Assembly (NCBI RefSeq): GCF_012027425.1
Contig: NZ_SNUE01000006.1
Location: 1-64,000, forward strand
Source: Thermococcus sp. MV5
GTDB taxonomy: Archaea; Methanobacteriota_B; Thermococci; Thermococcales; Thermococcaceae
Direction: 5' to 3'
DNA: 64,000 nucleotides
Part shown: in pieces, positions 1-8,614 of the stretch
Numbering within the stretch: the stretch's first letter is position 1
Layout of the letters: each line of letters opens with the position of its first letter
Program-made: the position numbers and the translations under genes
The notes under the pieces: generated by a model
The model's input: the letters and a program-made list of their open reading frames with translations, nothing else
Told to the model about the DNA's origin: nothing
Database searches by the model: none

Positions 1-85
1 TGTGAGCCGAACGGTGGAGAAGCTCCTTGAGGTGGCTTTGGGTCTTGAACCAAGCTTGGAGATTGTTCGGATTGGTGATTTAGGC

Positions 86-163
<78 letters not shown>

Positions 164-176
164 CAACTTTTCGGGC

Positions 177-254
177 GGGCCCGTGGTCTAGACTGGTTAT
201 GACGCCACCCTGACAAGGTGGAGGTCCGGGGTTCGAATCCCCGCGGGCCCACCA
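177..254 (+). tRNA. tRNA-Val (anticodon GAC)
   Basis: The acceptor stem GGGCCCG pairs with CGGGCCC, the anticodon stem CCACC/GGTGG carries the loop CTGACAA (anticodon GAC, reading GUC), and the T arm is CGGGG-TTCGAAT-CCCCG. The CCA end is encoded at 252-254. The following 210 bases are AT-rich with T runs and hold no gene that I can see. Confidence 0.97.
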
Positions 255-465
255 CCAGGCAAAAAACTTTCTGTTTGGGTTGTTTATCCCTATTCGATGG
301 TATATGACGTAAACAAGCTTTATTGTGCTATTAAAATTTGTCTTTTTAGTTATAGTATTGCATGGTTTGATATTGATGCCTTTTAAAGCTTCTAAACTTC
401 ATTAGAACATTTCTTGTTGTACTTGAAAGCCTTATTCTTCAAGCTGGAGGAGAAGTTGAAAGTCA

Positions 466-684
466 AAATGTGGCCCGCCCGTAACAACCGCTCTCATTGA
501 AGCCGTAAGGCACTCTCAAGCGGTTTAACCCAGGCGGGCCAGAATAGTGTACTCGGCCAGGGTTTCCCACGGTCATTGTGCTCCGTAACGCGGAAGGCCC
601 TCCCGTGGGGACCTCGCTATGGCCGAGCTGTTGCCCCCACATCGCCCCCACCTTCATTAATTGGGTGGGTCCTCGCGCAGGGGC
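466..684 (-). ncRNA. Box H/ACA guide RNA with three hairpins
   Basis: This GC-rich island in an AT-rich genome folds on the minus strand into three H/ACA units. In plus coordinates, unit 1 has lower stem 676-684/633-641, upper stem 664-669/647-652 and ACA 629-631. Unit 2 has lower stem 620-627/552-559, upper stem 603-609/566-572 and ACA 548-550. Unit 3 has lower stem 533-540/472-479, upper stem 519-525/486-492 and ACA 469-471. In every unit the base of the upper stem lies 14-15 nt from the ACA, as H/ACA RNAs require. The unit 3 pocket (GUUACG and GGGUUA) complements CGUAAC-UA-UAAC of 23S helix 69. The unit 2 pocket complements GGGUU-UA-GACC near the peptidyl transferase centre. No target was found for unit 1. 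RNA ends are inferred from the promoter and the last ACA. Confidence 0.85.
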
Positions 685-704
685 ATTATAAATTAGGTAC
701 TTCC

Positions 705-712
705 TTTATAAA
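705..712 (-). promoter_or_regulatory. TATA box of the H/ACA RNA
   Basis: TTTATAAA on the minus strand lies about 25 nt before the first paired base of the guide RNA (684), the normal archaeal spacing. A second AT-rich block at 685-693 is too close to that end to drive it. The box lies just beyond the 3' end of the neighbouring HAD gene. Confidence 0.6.
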
Positions 713-715
713 TCC

Positions 716-1372
716 TTATCTATTAATTCGGAGTACCAATTGGAGAAGTTCATTTAGGTCTTTTACATAATAATCCGCACCTTCTATTCTGCCAAACCTC
801 ATAACTTGGACAACTTGCACTCCTGCTTTCCGTGCCGCTAGAATATCCGATAGAGAATCTCCAACCACAAGGGCTTCTTTGGGGAGAGTGTTTAGTGCTT
901 TAAGAGCTTTGTTTATAAGATATGGGTTTGGTTTAGCACCATCAAGATACTTGTAGTCTTTACCAAAGATAACGTCGAATTGGTCTTTTATATTAAAAAG
1001 CTCCAATACAAATTCTGTACACTCCTGAGATGCATTGCTAACAGCTGCGAGCTTTAATCCAAGCTGTTTGAAGTTTTTTAGTGTTCCAATATCAGGGAAG
1101 GCTTTTATTAATCCTCTTTCTGCTGCCCATTTCCTATATTTAAGTTTGGCCTTATCTATGGCTTTCCAAAATTTAACGTGATTTACTCCAAGCTTCTCTA
1201 CCCAACTTCTTGGAAGTTCCCCTTTTACCATCTTTCTGTAAGTTTCAAAATTAATCTCAATCCCAAGCTTTTTTATTTCCTCCTCTCCCCAGTTTTTGAA
1301 CCAATGCCTTCCATCGTATCCTTCATAGTAAACCAAGGTTTCGTCCACATCAAATATCAGTCCTTTTATCAT
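716..1372 (-). CDS. HAD-superfamily phosphatase
   Basis: This is a haloacid-dehalogenase-type phosphohydrolase of about 218 residues. The sequence shows motif I DVDET near the N-terminus (nucleophile Asp and acid/base Asp), a motif II segment ending in SNAS, a conserved lysine in GAKPNP, and motif IV GDSLSDI. A helical cap lies between motifs I and II. The substrate cannot be read from sequence. I chose the ATG at 1372 because the GAGGG ribosome site sits 6 nt before it, whereas the ATG at 1378 touches that site. The start overlaps the end of the upstream dehydratase gene, so both belong to one operon with the aminotransferase. Confidence 0.85.
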   Translation of the reverse strand: MIKGLIFDVDETLVYYEGYDGRHWFKNWGEEEIKKLGIEINFETYRKMVKGELPRSWVEKLGVNHVKFWKAIDKAKLKYRKWAAERGLIKAFPDIGTLKNFKQLGLKLAAVSNASQECTEFVLELFNIKDQFDVIFGKDYKYLDGAKPNPYLINKALKALNTLPKEALVVGDSLSDILAARKAGVQVVQVMRFGRIEGADYYVKDLNELLQLVLRINR

Positions 1373-2336
1373 CTTCATCCCTCTTTAAAAGTGAAATAAG
1401 GATATTCAAACTTAGCCGACATCCACTGATAATGAGAACGACGTTCTTGTGTTTGAATCTCTTGGGATCTTTTAAGTATCCTGCAACGGAGAGGGCGGCT
1501 GCACCCTCCACCACCATATGATGCCTTTCCAACATTAGTAGTATAGCAGTTGCGATTTCTTTTTCACTTACTAGAATGAAATCGTCCACATATTTTTTAC
1601 AAAGATCGAAGGTTATTGAGTTTTTCTCGATCCCCCCAGCGGTGCCATCTGCCAGTGTTGGTGTTGATACTATTTCAAGGATCTTCCCTGCTTTTATCGA
1701 ATGATACATAACGGCAGAATTTTCTGGTTGAACTCCGATTATCTTTATATTGGGGTTTAAATTTTTTAGATAACCTGCCATCCCCGATATAAGTCCTCCA
1801 CCCCCAACGGGTATGAGAACTGCATCGATCTCTTTTAACTCTCTTTCAAGTTCGATCCCTATAGTTCCCTGTCCTCCAATAATTTTAGGATCGTTATATG
1901 GAGGTATGTATATCATCCCATTCTTCTCGGCAAATTCTCGTGCAAACTTCTCAGTTTCAACAATATCCTTTCCGTAAAACTTGAGCTCCACATTATACTG
2001 CTCTATATCCTTGATTTTTGTAGGTGAGGCATTTTCGGGTAGGAAAACAATTCCGTTGAGACCAAGCTTGCTAGTAGCATAGGCAAACGCGACTCCATGG
2101 TTGCCACTGGAAGCTGTAATTATTCTTTTTCTCTTTTCTTCTTCACTCAAAGAAAGCATTTTGTTGAGCACACCTCGAATTTTAAATGAACCAGTCACTT
2201 GAAAGTTTTCTAACTTTAAATAGACATCAGAATCTCCCTTCTGGCTTAAAAAATGTGAATATTCTAGGGGTGTCTCTCTTATGTATTTTCTAATTCGTTT
2301 CTCTGCTTCGGTAATCTCTTTAACTACATCGATCAT
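1350..2336 (-). CDS. PLP-dependent threonine/serine dehydratase family protein
   Basis: A fold-type II PLP enzyme of 328 residues that would deaminate threonine or serine to a 2-oxo acid. The Schiff-base lysine is K52 in GSFKIRG, the substrate loop reads SSGNHG, and the phosphate-binding loop is GGGGLISG. There is no C-terminal ACT domain, so it is of the short, catabolic or racemase-like type. The usual SGGN motif near the end reads SGCRLS here, which keeps the serine but changes the next residues. Its ATG overlaps the stop of the upstream aminotransferase gene by ATGA. The exact substrate (Thr, Ser, or racemase activity) is not decided by sequence. Confidence 0.85.
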   Translation of the reverse strand: MIDVVKEITEAEKRIRKYIRETPLEYSHFLSQKGDSDVYLKLENFQVTGSFKIRGVLNKMLSLSEEEKRKRIITASSGNHGVAFAYATSKLGLNGIVFLPENASPTKIKDIEQYNVELKFYGKDIVETEKFAREFAEKNGMIYIPPYNDPKIIGGQGTIGIELERELKEIDAVLIPVGGGGLISGMAGYLKNLNPNIKIIGVQPENSAVMYHSIKAGKILEIVSTPTLADGTAGGIEKNSITFDLCKKYVDDFILVSEKEIATAILLMLERHHMVVEGAAALSVAGYLKDPKRFKHKNVVLIISGCRLSLNILISLLKRDEDDKRTDI

Positions 2337-3466
2337 CGGATTTCTCCCTCGAGTGAGGCTAAAAATTCCTTTAAGCGTTTCAATCCTTCTTTCATAACCT
2401 CAGTGGGGTTTCCATATCCTATGCGAAGATGGTTTTCTATGCCAAAGCATGAACCCGGAACGAGAAATGTGCTCTTTTCTTTCATGAGTTTTATGGCAAA
2501 TTCTTCTGATGGAATATCGAGGTTATATTTTAGAAATGCAACGGTGCCAGCTTTTGGCGGAACCCAATCAATCAATGGTTCTTCTTGAATCCAATTCTCA
2601 AGAATATTGAAGTTTGTGTGAAGTATTTTCAAGTTGCGCTCATATATTTTCTTTGCGTTTTTAACTGCAAGTGTAGCGAGCTTCTCTATGAGTATGCTAA
2701 TGCTTATAGTAGTATAGTCTCTGTGAAGGACTAATTCTTTAGCAACATCTTCGTTAGAAGTGGCTATCCACCCAAGGCGCAAACCTGTTAGGGACAGAGG
2801 CTTTGAGAAAGAGCTCGTTGCTATTCCTCTATCTGAAATGTCAACTATCGATGGAACATGATCATGAGGATTTATATAAAGGCCTCTATATGATTCGTCG
2901 TTCAAGACATATGCATTTGCATCCTCAGCAATTTCACTGATTCCTCTTAGCATTTTTTCATCCAAGAGGGCCCCAGTTGGATTGTTAGGACTATTTATTA
3001 CTATGAGTCTTGTCTTTTTGTCTACCAACTCATTCAGCTCGTCGAGGTTGGGCTTCCATTCCTCCTCTTCATAAAGGTGCCAGAGTTTTATGTTGGCACC
3101 AAAAGATTCAGGCACACTGTAGAGCTGTTGATATGTAGGGAAGATTGAGATGACAGTATCGCCCGGTTCAACCAAGCTGTAAAACACCTGAAAGTTAGCG
3201 TCTATAGCTCCATGAGTTGGGAAGATATTTTCTGCACTCACATGCTTATAAAAACTTGCCAACCCTTCCTTTAATTCTGGAAGTCCCTCAACGTACCCAT
3301 AAGTGAGCCTTAGGTCTTTAATTTCTTCTAAAAAATCTCCTTCTCCTACGAACTCTAGGAATTCTCCAAGAGTAAAGGGCTTTACACAGGTTTCAGCTAT
3401 GTTTACTTCTACATTATGCTCATACTCTCCCATAAATCGTTCAACGAGAAAGGGCTTTACCTTCAT
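2333..3466 (-). CDS. Class I/II PLP aminotransferase
   Basis: A fold-type I aminotransferase of 377 residues. Visible landmarks are NNPTG (161-165), the pyridine-N Asp in VLNDESY (D190), the Schiff-base lysine K222 in SSFSKP, and the distal arginine in HLRIGYG. The N-terminal NIAETC stretch resembles archaeal and bacterial enzymes with unassigned substrate. It heads the operon with the dehydratase and HAD genes, suggesting amino acid turnover. The ATG is preceded by AGGTGATC at good spacing, and a TATA box lies at 3503-3510. Substrate specificity is unknown. Confidence 0.85.
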   Translation of the reverse strand: MKVKPFLVERFMGEYEHNVEVNIAETCVKPFTLGEFLEFVGEGDFLEEIKDLRLTYGYVEGLPELKEGLASFYKHVSAENIFPTHGAIDANFQVFYSLVEPGDTVISIFPTYQQLYSVPESFGANIKLWHLYEEEEWKPNLDELNELVDKKTRLIVINSPNNPTGALLDEKMLRGISEIAEDANAYVLNDESYRGLYINPHDHVPSIVDISDRGIATSSFSKPLSLTGLRLGWIATSNEDVAKELVLHRDYTTISISILIEKLATLAVKNAKKIYERNLKILHTNFNILENWIQEEPLIDWVPPKAGTVAFLKYNLDIPSEEFAIKLMKEKSTFLVPGSCFGIENHLRIGYGNPTEVMKEGLKRLKEFLASLEGEIR

Positions 3467-3502
3467 GACAAGATCACCTAGTTAACAACCTAATCTAGAA
3501 TG

Positions 3503-3510
3503 TATATAAA
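3503..3510 (-). promoter_or_regulatory. TATA box of the aminotransferase operon
   Basis: TTTATATA on the minus strand with an A-rich stretch just upstream. It places transcription start near 3480, about 15 bases before the ATG at 3466 and ahead of its ribosome site. Confidence 0.5.
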
Positions 3511-3594
3511 TGTTGCTTGAAGTACTTTTTAAAGTCGGTGGTAAAAAGGGAGTAAAATGTAGGGAAATAGATAAAATCGAGTTAAAAGGGCTCC

Positions 3595-4326
3595 TCAAAA
3601 GAGTTCTTCAAGCTTCACATCAATTTTATCTGGATTAAATGGCAACACGTGTCTTGTAGTTTTTGGGGAATAAACCTCCCCTCTCTTTACGAGTTCCATG
3701 ACTTCTTCCTTACTTGGGGCCTTTCTTATGAATACATAATCGATTTCACCTTTCTCCATGTCTTCCCCTGCATCTTCTTTAAGTCCATAGTATATGAGTT
3801 CTATTTCTCCTTCAACACTCATCTCATCAAGCACTTTACTGACCTTTTTCTGTTCATTAATGGCTCCGGGGATAGAGAACTTCTTTTCTTTACCAATTAG
3901 AGCAAATGCTATTTCTCCCCTTTCTGCTTTTTCTTCAGCTTCGGGGTCTGCAATGATTTCTAACCCCTCTTTTTTTAGTCTTTCTAGAACCTTCTCAAGG
4001 TCTCCCTTAAACGCGGGATACCATGTGTAGACCTTGACATCATCACTGAAGTAGTCTAGAATTACTGAGGGTGCTCTTTTGGCGCCAAGTTTTTCTAAAC
4101 CTGCCCATCTGTGGTGGCCATCTACTATTAGGTACATATCTTCTCCCGGAACTTTTGCTAAAAGCATAGGTTTCCAGAAAACTCCAGAACCAGTTACGCT
4201 TTCAATAAATGCCTCAAGCTCCTTTTGGACAAGTTGCTCATGAGGCTTCATTTTGTCAAGCTCAATAAAAACGTATTCAACCTTTTTTGTCGGAATGTTG
4301 TACTTTGGAACTTTTTCAACACCCAT
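3595..4326 (-). CDS. serK: ADP-dependent free L-serine kinase SerK
   Basis: This ParB/sulfiredoxin-fold protein matches the Thermococcales SerK that phosphorylates free L-serine with ADP to O-phosphoserine for cysteine synthesis. Seen directly: a glutamate in MKPHEQ at residue 30 (numbered from the second Met), the position of the catalytic Glu in T. kodakarensis SerK as I recall it, and the DGHHRW motif typical of the family. The length of about 243 residues fits the family. Two ATGs follow the GGAGGT ribosome site. I chose the second (MGVEK), which has the better spacing. It is monocistronic between the aminotransferase operon and a divergent proteasome gene. Confidence 0.88.
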   Translation of the reverse strand: MGVEKVPKYNIPTKKVEYVFIELDKMKPHEQLVQKELEAFIESVTGSGVFWKPMLLAKVPGEDMYLIVDGHHRWAGLEKLGAKRAPSVILDYFSDDVKVYTWYPAFKGDLEKVLERLKKEGLEIIADPEAEEKAERGEIAFALIGKEKKFSIPGAINEQKKVSKVLDEMSVEGEIELIYYGLKEDAGEDMEKGEIDYVFIRKAPSKEEVMELVKRGEVYSPKTTRHVLPFNPDKIDVKLEELF

Positions 4327-4541
4327 CATTCATACCTCCCCTGAAGTTACACTACTGTAAAACATTTTATGGAATAAAAGCTTTTCTTCTCATCTGAAGA
4401 GCGTTCTCTCTAACACACCGGTGAATATGCATAAGTAGCTTGTCTTTCCCTAAGGTACAGACCTCTCAGGGAAAGTGAACATTTTTCTTTGTTTTCCCTG
4501 TTTAAATTTTGAAATAGAAAAGCCAATATTTTTGCGAAAAC

Positions 4542-4549
4542 TTTAAATA
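4542..4549 (+). promoter_or_regulatory. TATA box of the proteasome beta gene
   Basis: TTTAAATA preceded by the purine-rich CGAAAAC, a good BRE, places transcription start near 4573. The resulting leader of about 50 bases contains a small hairpin CAACTG-TAG-CAGTTG. An 8-bp inverted repeat lies further upstream at 4444-4475. Confidence 0.55.
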
Positions 4550-4625
4550 CTACCGTAATCAAAGCCCAACTGTAGCAGTTGTTTCTATTCTCAAGCTAAG
4601 AAAATATTCCTAAGGGGTGTGGGCT

Positions 4626-5240
4626 TTGGACAAAATTAAAGGCACAACAACAGTAGGCATTGTTTGTAGTGATGGAGTAGTCCTAGCTGCGGACAGGAGG
4701 GCTTCATTGGGCAACATGGTTATTTCAAGGGAGGTTACAAAAATTTTCCAAGTGGATGACCATTTGGTCCTAGCAGGAGCAGGCAGTGTAGGTGACATTT
4801 TAAGTCTTGTTAGAGTTCTCAGGGCACAGGCAAGGTTATATAAGGCAAAAGTTGGCAAAGAGATGAGTACAAAGGCCTTAGCAACACTAACATCCAACGT
4901 TCTGAGCGGCAGAAGGTACTTCCCCTATTTTGGCTGGTTCTTAATTGGTGGATATGATGAAAGCCCAAAGCTTTATTCGGTTGACATGGCTGGGGGGATT
5001 ACCGAAGATAAGTATGTTTCTGCAGGCTCTGGTATGGAGTTTGCGTATTCTGTTTTAGATAATGAATATAATGAAAAAATTACTATAAAAAAGGGTGTTA
5101 AGCTTGCAATAAAAGCTATAAATACAGCAATAAAAAGAGATGTTTTTACTGGAGATGGGATAATGGTAGTTGTTATAAGTGAAGAGGGATACAAAGAGCT
5201 TTCTAAGGAAGAAGTGGAGAAGATTCTCAAGAAACTTTAA
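4626..5240 (+). CDS. psmB: Proteasome subunit beta
   Basis: The beta subunit of the archaeal 20S proteasome, an N-terminal threonine protease. The short propeptide ends in G before TTTVG, so self-cleavage would expose the catalytic Thr (residue 7 of the precursor). The catalytic Asp in AADRRAS and the Lys in REVTKIF are present. The open frame begins with GTG at 4617, but the ribosome site AGGGGTG (4613-4619) overlaps that codon and lies 6 nt before the in-frame TTG at 4626, so I chose TTG. FttA follows after 9-18 bases in the same operon. Thermococcales usually carry two beta subunits; which one this is cannot be stated. Confidence 0.95.
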   Translation: MDKIKGTTTVGIVCSDGVVLAADRRASLGNMVISREVTKIFQVDDHLVLAGAGSVGDILSLVRVLRAQARLYKAKVGKEMSTKALATLTSNVLSGRRYFPYFGWFLIGGYDESPKLYSVDMAGGITEDKYVSAGSGMEFAYSVLDNEYNEKITIKKGVKLAIKAINTAIKRDVFTGDGIMVVVISEEGYKELSKEEVEKILKKL

Positions 5241-5258
5241 TTCTAAGAGGTGAGTACG

Positions 5259-7205
5259 GTGATAAAAAGAGAAACAAGTGTTGATGAGATCTTAAAGGAG
5301 ATTAGAGAGATTATAAATCAGATGATCCCACGAGAAGCTAGAATAACCGAGGTTGAATTTGAAGGACCAGAACTTGTTATCTATGTTAAAAACCCTGAAG
5401 TTGTAATGCAAGATGGTGAACTCATAAAAAACCTTGCTAAAGTTTTAAAAAAGAGGATTAGTGTTAGACCTGACCCAGATGTTCTTTTGGCTCCGGAGAG
5501 AGCTGAAGAATTGATCAAGGAAATAGTGCCTTCTGAAGCGGAGATAACCAATATCAGTTTCGATCCTTCTGTTGGGGAAGTCATAATTGAGGCTAAAAAG
5601 CCGGGATTAGTTATCGGGAAAAATGGAGAAACCCTTAGAGAAATTACACAAAAAGTTTATTGGGCACCTAAAGTTATTAGGACACCTCCTTTGCAGTCCC
5701 AGACAATATATTCAATTAGAGGAATACTTCAATCAGAGAGCAAGGATAGGAGGAAATTTTTGAGGCAAGTGGGGAAAAACATATACAGAAAGCCAGAACT
5801 TAAAAGCGACTGGATAAGAATAACAGGTCTTGGCGGTTTTAGGGAAGTAGGAAGAAGTGCTTTGTTACTTCAAACAAATGAAAGCTTTGTATTAGTAGAT
5901 TTTGGGGTTAATGTCGCTGAGCTTAATGATCCCAAAAAAGGACTTCCTCATTTTGAGGCCCCAGAATTCACATATGTTCTTAAAGAAGGCCTGCTTGATG
6001 CTATAATAATTACTCATGCCCACTTAGATCACTCTGGTCTATTGCCATATCTATTTAGATACAACCTCTTTGATGGTCCCATTTATGCAACACCACCAAC
6101 AAGGGACTTGATGGTTCTTCTTCAGAAGGACTTCATTGAAATTCAGCAAAGTAATGGAGTTGAGCCACTTTACAGAATGAAGGATATCAAGGAAGTCGTC
6201 AAGCACACTATAACCCTCGATTATGGGGAAGTTAGAGATATCTCGCCTGATCTTAGACTTACTTTACATAACGCTGGTCATATCTTAGGGTCTTCAATAG
6301 CTCATCTTCATGTTGGAAATGGACTTCACAACATTGCCGTAACTGGAGATTTCAAATTTGTTCCAACAAAGCTTTTTGAACCAGCTAATGCAAAGTTTCC
6401 CAGGTTAGAGACCCTTATCATGGAGTCCACATATGGTGGAAGTAGAGATTACCAAATGCCAAGAGAAGAGGCAGAAAAGCGTCTTATTGAGGTGATTCTG
6501 CAAACAATAAAACGCAAAGGAAAAGTTTTAATCCCTGCCATGGCCGTTGGAAGGTCTCAGGAGATCATGATAGCATTGGAAGAGTACGCTAGAGTTGGAG
6601 GTTTAGATGCTCCAATTTATCTTGATGGAATGATTTGGGAGGCTACGGCAATACATACAGCGTATCCAGAATACTTAAGCAAGAATCTGAGGAATCAGAT
6701 ATTCCATGAAGGTTACAACCCCTTCCTAAACGAAATCTTTAAACCTGTTGCTAATGCTAGTGAAAGAAAGGATATAATAGAGAGTGATGAGCCTGCTATA
6801 ATCATAGCATCTTCAGGCATGTTAGTTGGTGGCCCGAGCGTTGAATATTTCAAGAATTTAGCTCCAGATCCAAGAAATTCTCTTATCTTTGTGAGCTACC
6901 AAGCAGAAGGCACTCTAGGTAGACAAGTTCAAAGGGGTCTCAGAGAGATACCAATGATTGGAGAGGGTGGAAGAACAGAAGCCATCCAGATAAACATGGA
7001 AATCCACACAATAGATGGATTCTCTGGTCACGCAGATAGAAGAGAACTAATGAGCTATATTGCAAGGGTAAAACCAAGACCAGAGAGGGTAATTACTGTA
7101 CACGGAGAATCTCAAAAGTGTTTAGATTTGGCTTCAAGCATTCACAAGAAATTTGGTATCTCAACAAGAGCTCCCAACAATCTAGATGCAATTAGACTTA
7201 AGTGA
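5259..7205 (+). CDS. fttA: FttA/aCPSF1 termination factor and ribonuclease
   Basis: An archaeal CPSF73-like beta-CASP nuclease of about 648 residues that terminates transcription by cleaving nascent RNA. Domains in order: two N-terminal KH-type modules (about 1-145, the second with GKNGET), a metallo-beta-lactamase core with the zinc motif HAHLDH, a beta-CASP domain, and a C-terminal portion with GFSGHADRREL and the final histidine in VHGE. The ribosome site AGAGGTG overlaps the GTG at 5250 and sits 6 nt before the GTG at 5259, so the protein starts MIKRE. It lies directly behind psmB and ahead of a threonine-synthase-like gene. Confidence 0.95.
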   Translation: MIKRETSVDEILKEIREIINQMIPREARITEVEFEGPELVIYVKNPEVVMQDGELIKNLAKVLKKRISVRPDPDVLLAPERAEELIKEIVPSEAEITNISFDPSVGEVIIEAKKPGLVIGKNGETLREITQKVYWAPKVIRTPPLQSQTIYSIRGILQSESKDRRKFLRQVGKNIYRKPELKSDWIRITGLGGFREVGRSALLLQTNESFVLVDFGVNVAELNDPKKGLPHFEAPEFTYVLKEGLLDAIIITHAHLDHSGLLPYLFRYNLFDGPIYATPPTRDLMVLLQKDFIEIQQSNGVEPLYRMKDIKEVVKHTITLDYGEVRDISPDLRLTLHNAGHILGSSIAHLHVGNGLHNIAVTGDFKFVPTKLFEPANAKFPRLETLIMESTYGGSRDYQMPREEAEKRLIEVILQTIKRKGKVLIPAMAVGRSQEIMIALEEYARVGGLDAPIYLDGMIWEATAIHTAYPEYLSKNLRNQIFHEGYNPFLNEIFKPVANASERKDIIESDEPAIIIASSGMLVGGPSVEYFKNLAPDPRNSLIFVSYQAEGTLGRQVQRGLREIPMIGEGGRTEAIQINMEIHTIDGFSGHADRRELMSYIARVKPRPERVITVHGESQKCLDLASSIHKKFGISTRAPNNLDAIRLK

Positions 7206-7233
7206 TCTTTCCTTAATTTTTTGGTGAGTAAGT

Positions 7234-8565
7234 ATGATAAAATGTCCCAAGTGTGGAAGGGAATATACCTCTCTGCTCCCTCCAAAATGTTCATGTGGAG
7301 CTCTGCTTGAGATTAGATATGACTATTCCAAAGTAAAAATAAATAAATGGGAATTCCGAGAAAAAGGGGTTTGGAAATATAAAGAGCTTCTCCCTCCTGT
7401 TGAAAGAATAATCTCTCTTAAGGAGGGAGGGACACCTTTAGTAAGGGCTAAACTTGGGGAGAAAGTGGGGCTTGAGGTTTTTATTAAGGATGAGACCCGA
7501 AACCCTACGGGATCTTTTAGAGATAGGTTAGCAACAGTAGGCGTTTCTTATGGCCTTCCTTGGAGTAACAATGGGTTTATTGTGGCAAGTGATGGAAATG
7601 CAGCGGCATCATTGGCAGCATATGCTGCTAGGGCAAATAAAGAAGCATTCGTCGTTGTTCCTAAAAAGGTAGATCGTGGGAAGCTTATCCAGATGATAGC
7701 ATTTGGGGCAAAGATTATAAGATATGGTGACAGTGTGGATGAATGCATTGAATATGCCTCAGAACTCTCCCGATTAAATGGTCTTTATGACATAACTCCT
7801 GAAAATAATATAGTTGGAGTGGAAGGTCAAAAGACTCTTGCGTTCGAGCTCTGGGAGGAAGTTAATCCTACTCATGTCATAGTTCCTACAGGAAGTGGAA
7901 GCAATATTTACAGTATATACAAAGGTTTCAAAGAGCTTTTAGAGATAGGTGTTATTGAGGAGTTCCCAAAATTAATTGCAGTACAGACTGAGAACTGTTC
8001 CCCAATAGCAGCAGAAATAATAGGTGTGCCAGCAAAGAGGGACTTTACAAAAGCCCTTGGCCTCTATGTAAAGGATCCTATCAACAAGGAACTCGCAATA
8101 AATGCCATAAAAGAAAGTAAAGGGACTGCAGTGGTAATAAGAGAAGACGAGCTTGATCTTGGGGAAAGAGTACTTGCCAAAGAGGGTGTTTTTGCAGAGT
8201 ATTCTTCAGCAGTAGTAATTCCTGCTTTGCTTAAACTTCATGAGGAGGATTATTTCGAGAAGGACGACAAGATAACATTGGTTATAACCGGTTCTGGGCT
8301 TAAGAGTTACTATGTGGAGGAAAAGGAACGGTTTTCAATAGGTGGCACAAAATTGAATATACTAAAACTGCTAAGAGAAAAACCAATGTATGGATACGAA
8401 GTCTGGGAAAATTTAGAGAAGCCTATAAAGTACCAAGCTGTTTATCAGCATGTAAAAGAACTTGAGAGTCTGGGATTAATAGAAGAAGCTTATAAACGTG
8501 GGAGAAGAACATATTACAGACTTACTGAAAAAGGACAAAGACTCCTTGAGAACTTTGAGGAATAA
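7234..8565 (+). CDS. Threonine-synthase-like protein lacking the PLP lysine, fused to a PadR-like winged helix
   Basis: 443 residues. The N-terminus is a zinc ribbon (CPKC and CSC within residues 4-21), followed by a threonine synthase/type II PLP fold with ASDGNAAASLAAYAA, the glycine loop PTGSGSN and the late TGSGLKS motif. The position of the Schiff-base lysine, normally GSFKDR, reads GSFRDR (R96; codon AGA at 7522-7524). Residues about 365-443 form a winged helix of the PadR type, with PMYGYE, VYQHVKELESLGLI and YYRLTEKG. The likely reading is a pseudo-enzyme serving as an amino-acid- or PLP-sensing regulator, but an active enzyme using another lysine is not excluded. The DNA target is unknown. 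Confidence 0.8.
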   Translation: MIKCPKCGREYTSLLPPKCSCGALLEIRYDYSKVKINKWEFREKGVWKYKELLPPVERIISLKEGGTPLVRAKLGEKVGLEVFIKDETRNPTGSFRDRLATVGVSYGLPWSNNGFIVASDGNAAASLAAYAARANKEAFVVVPKKVDRGKLIQMIAFGAKIIRYGDSVDECIEYASELSRLNGLYDITPENNIVGVEGQKTLAFELWEEVNPTHVIVPTGSGSNIYSIYKGFKELLEIGVIEEFPKLIAVQTENCSPIAAEIIGVPAKRDFTKALGLYVKDPINKELAINAIKESKGTAVVIREDELDLGERVLAKEGVFAEYSSAVVIPALLKLHEEDYFEKDDKITLVITGSGLKSYYVEEKERFSIGGTKLNILKLLREKPMYGYEVWENLEKPIKYQAVYQHVKELESLGLIEEAYKRGRRTYYRLTEKGQRLLENFEE

Positions 8566-8614
8566 TGGAAAGTATTTTAAATGAATCTTTAAACTAAGTG
8601 TTAGGTGATAAAGG

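Noticed and set aside
463-770. Two 64-codon frames on opposite strands
   Set aside because: Both lie over the structured H/ACA RNA, and their codon content follows the GC-rich stems. The RNA explains the region better.
3481-3489. SurR-like GTTAACAAC before the aminotransferase operon
   Set aside because: It matches the GTTn3AAC core, but such 9-mers are expected several times by chance in this AT-rich window, and the operon has no known link to sulfur.
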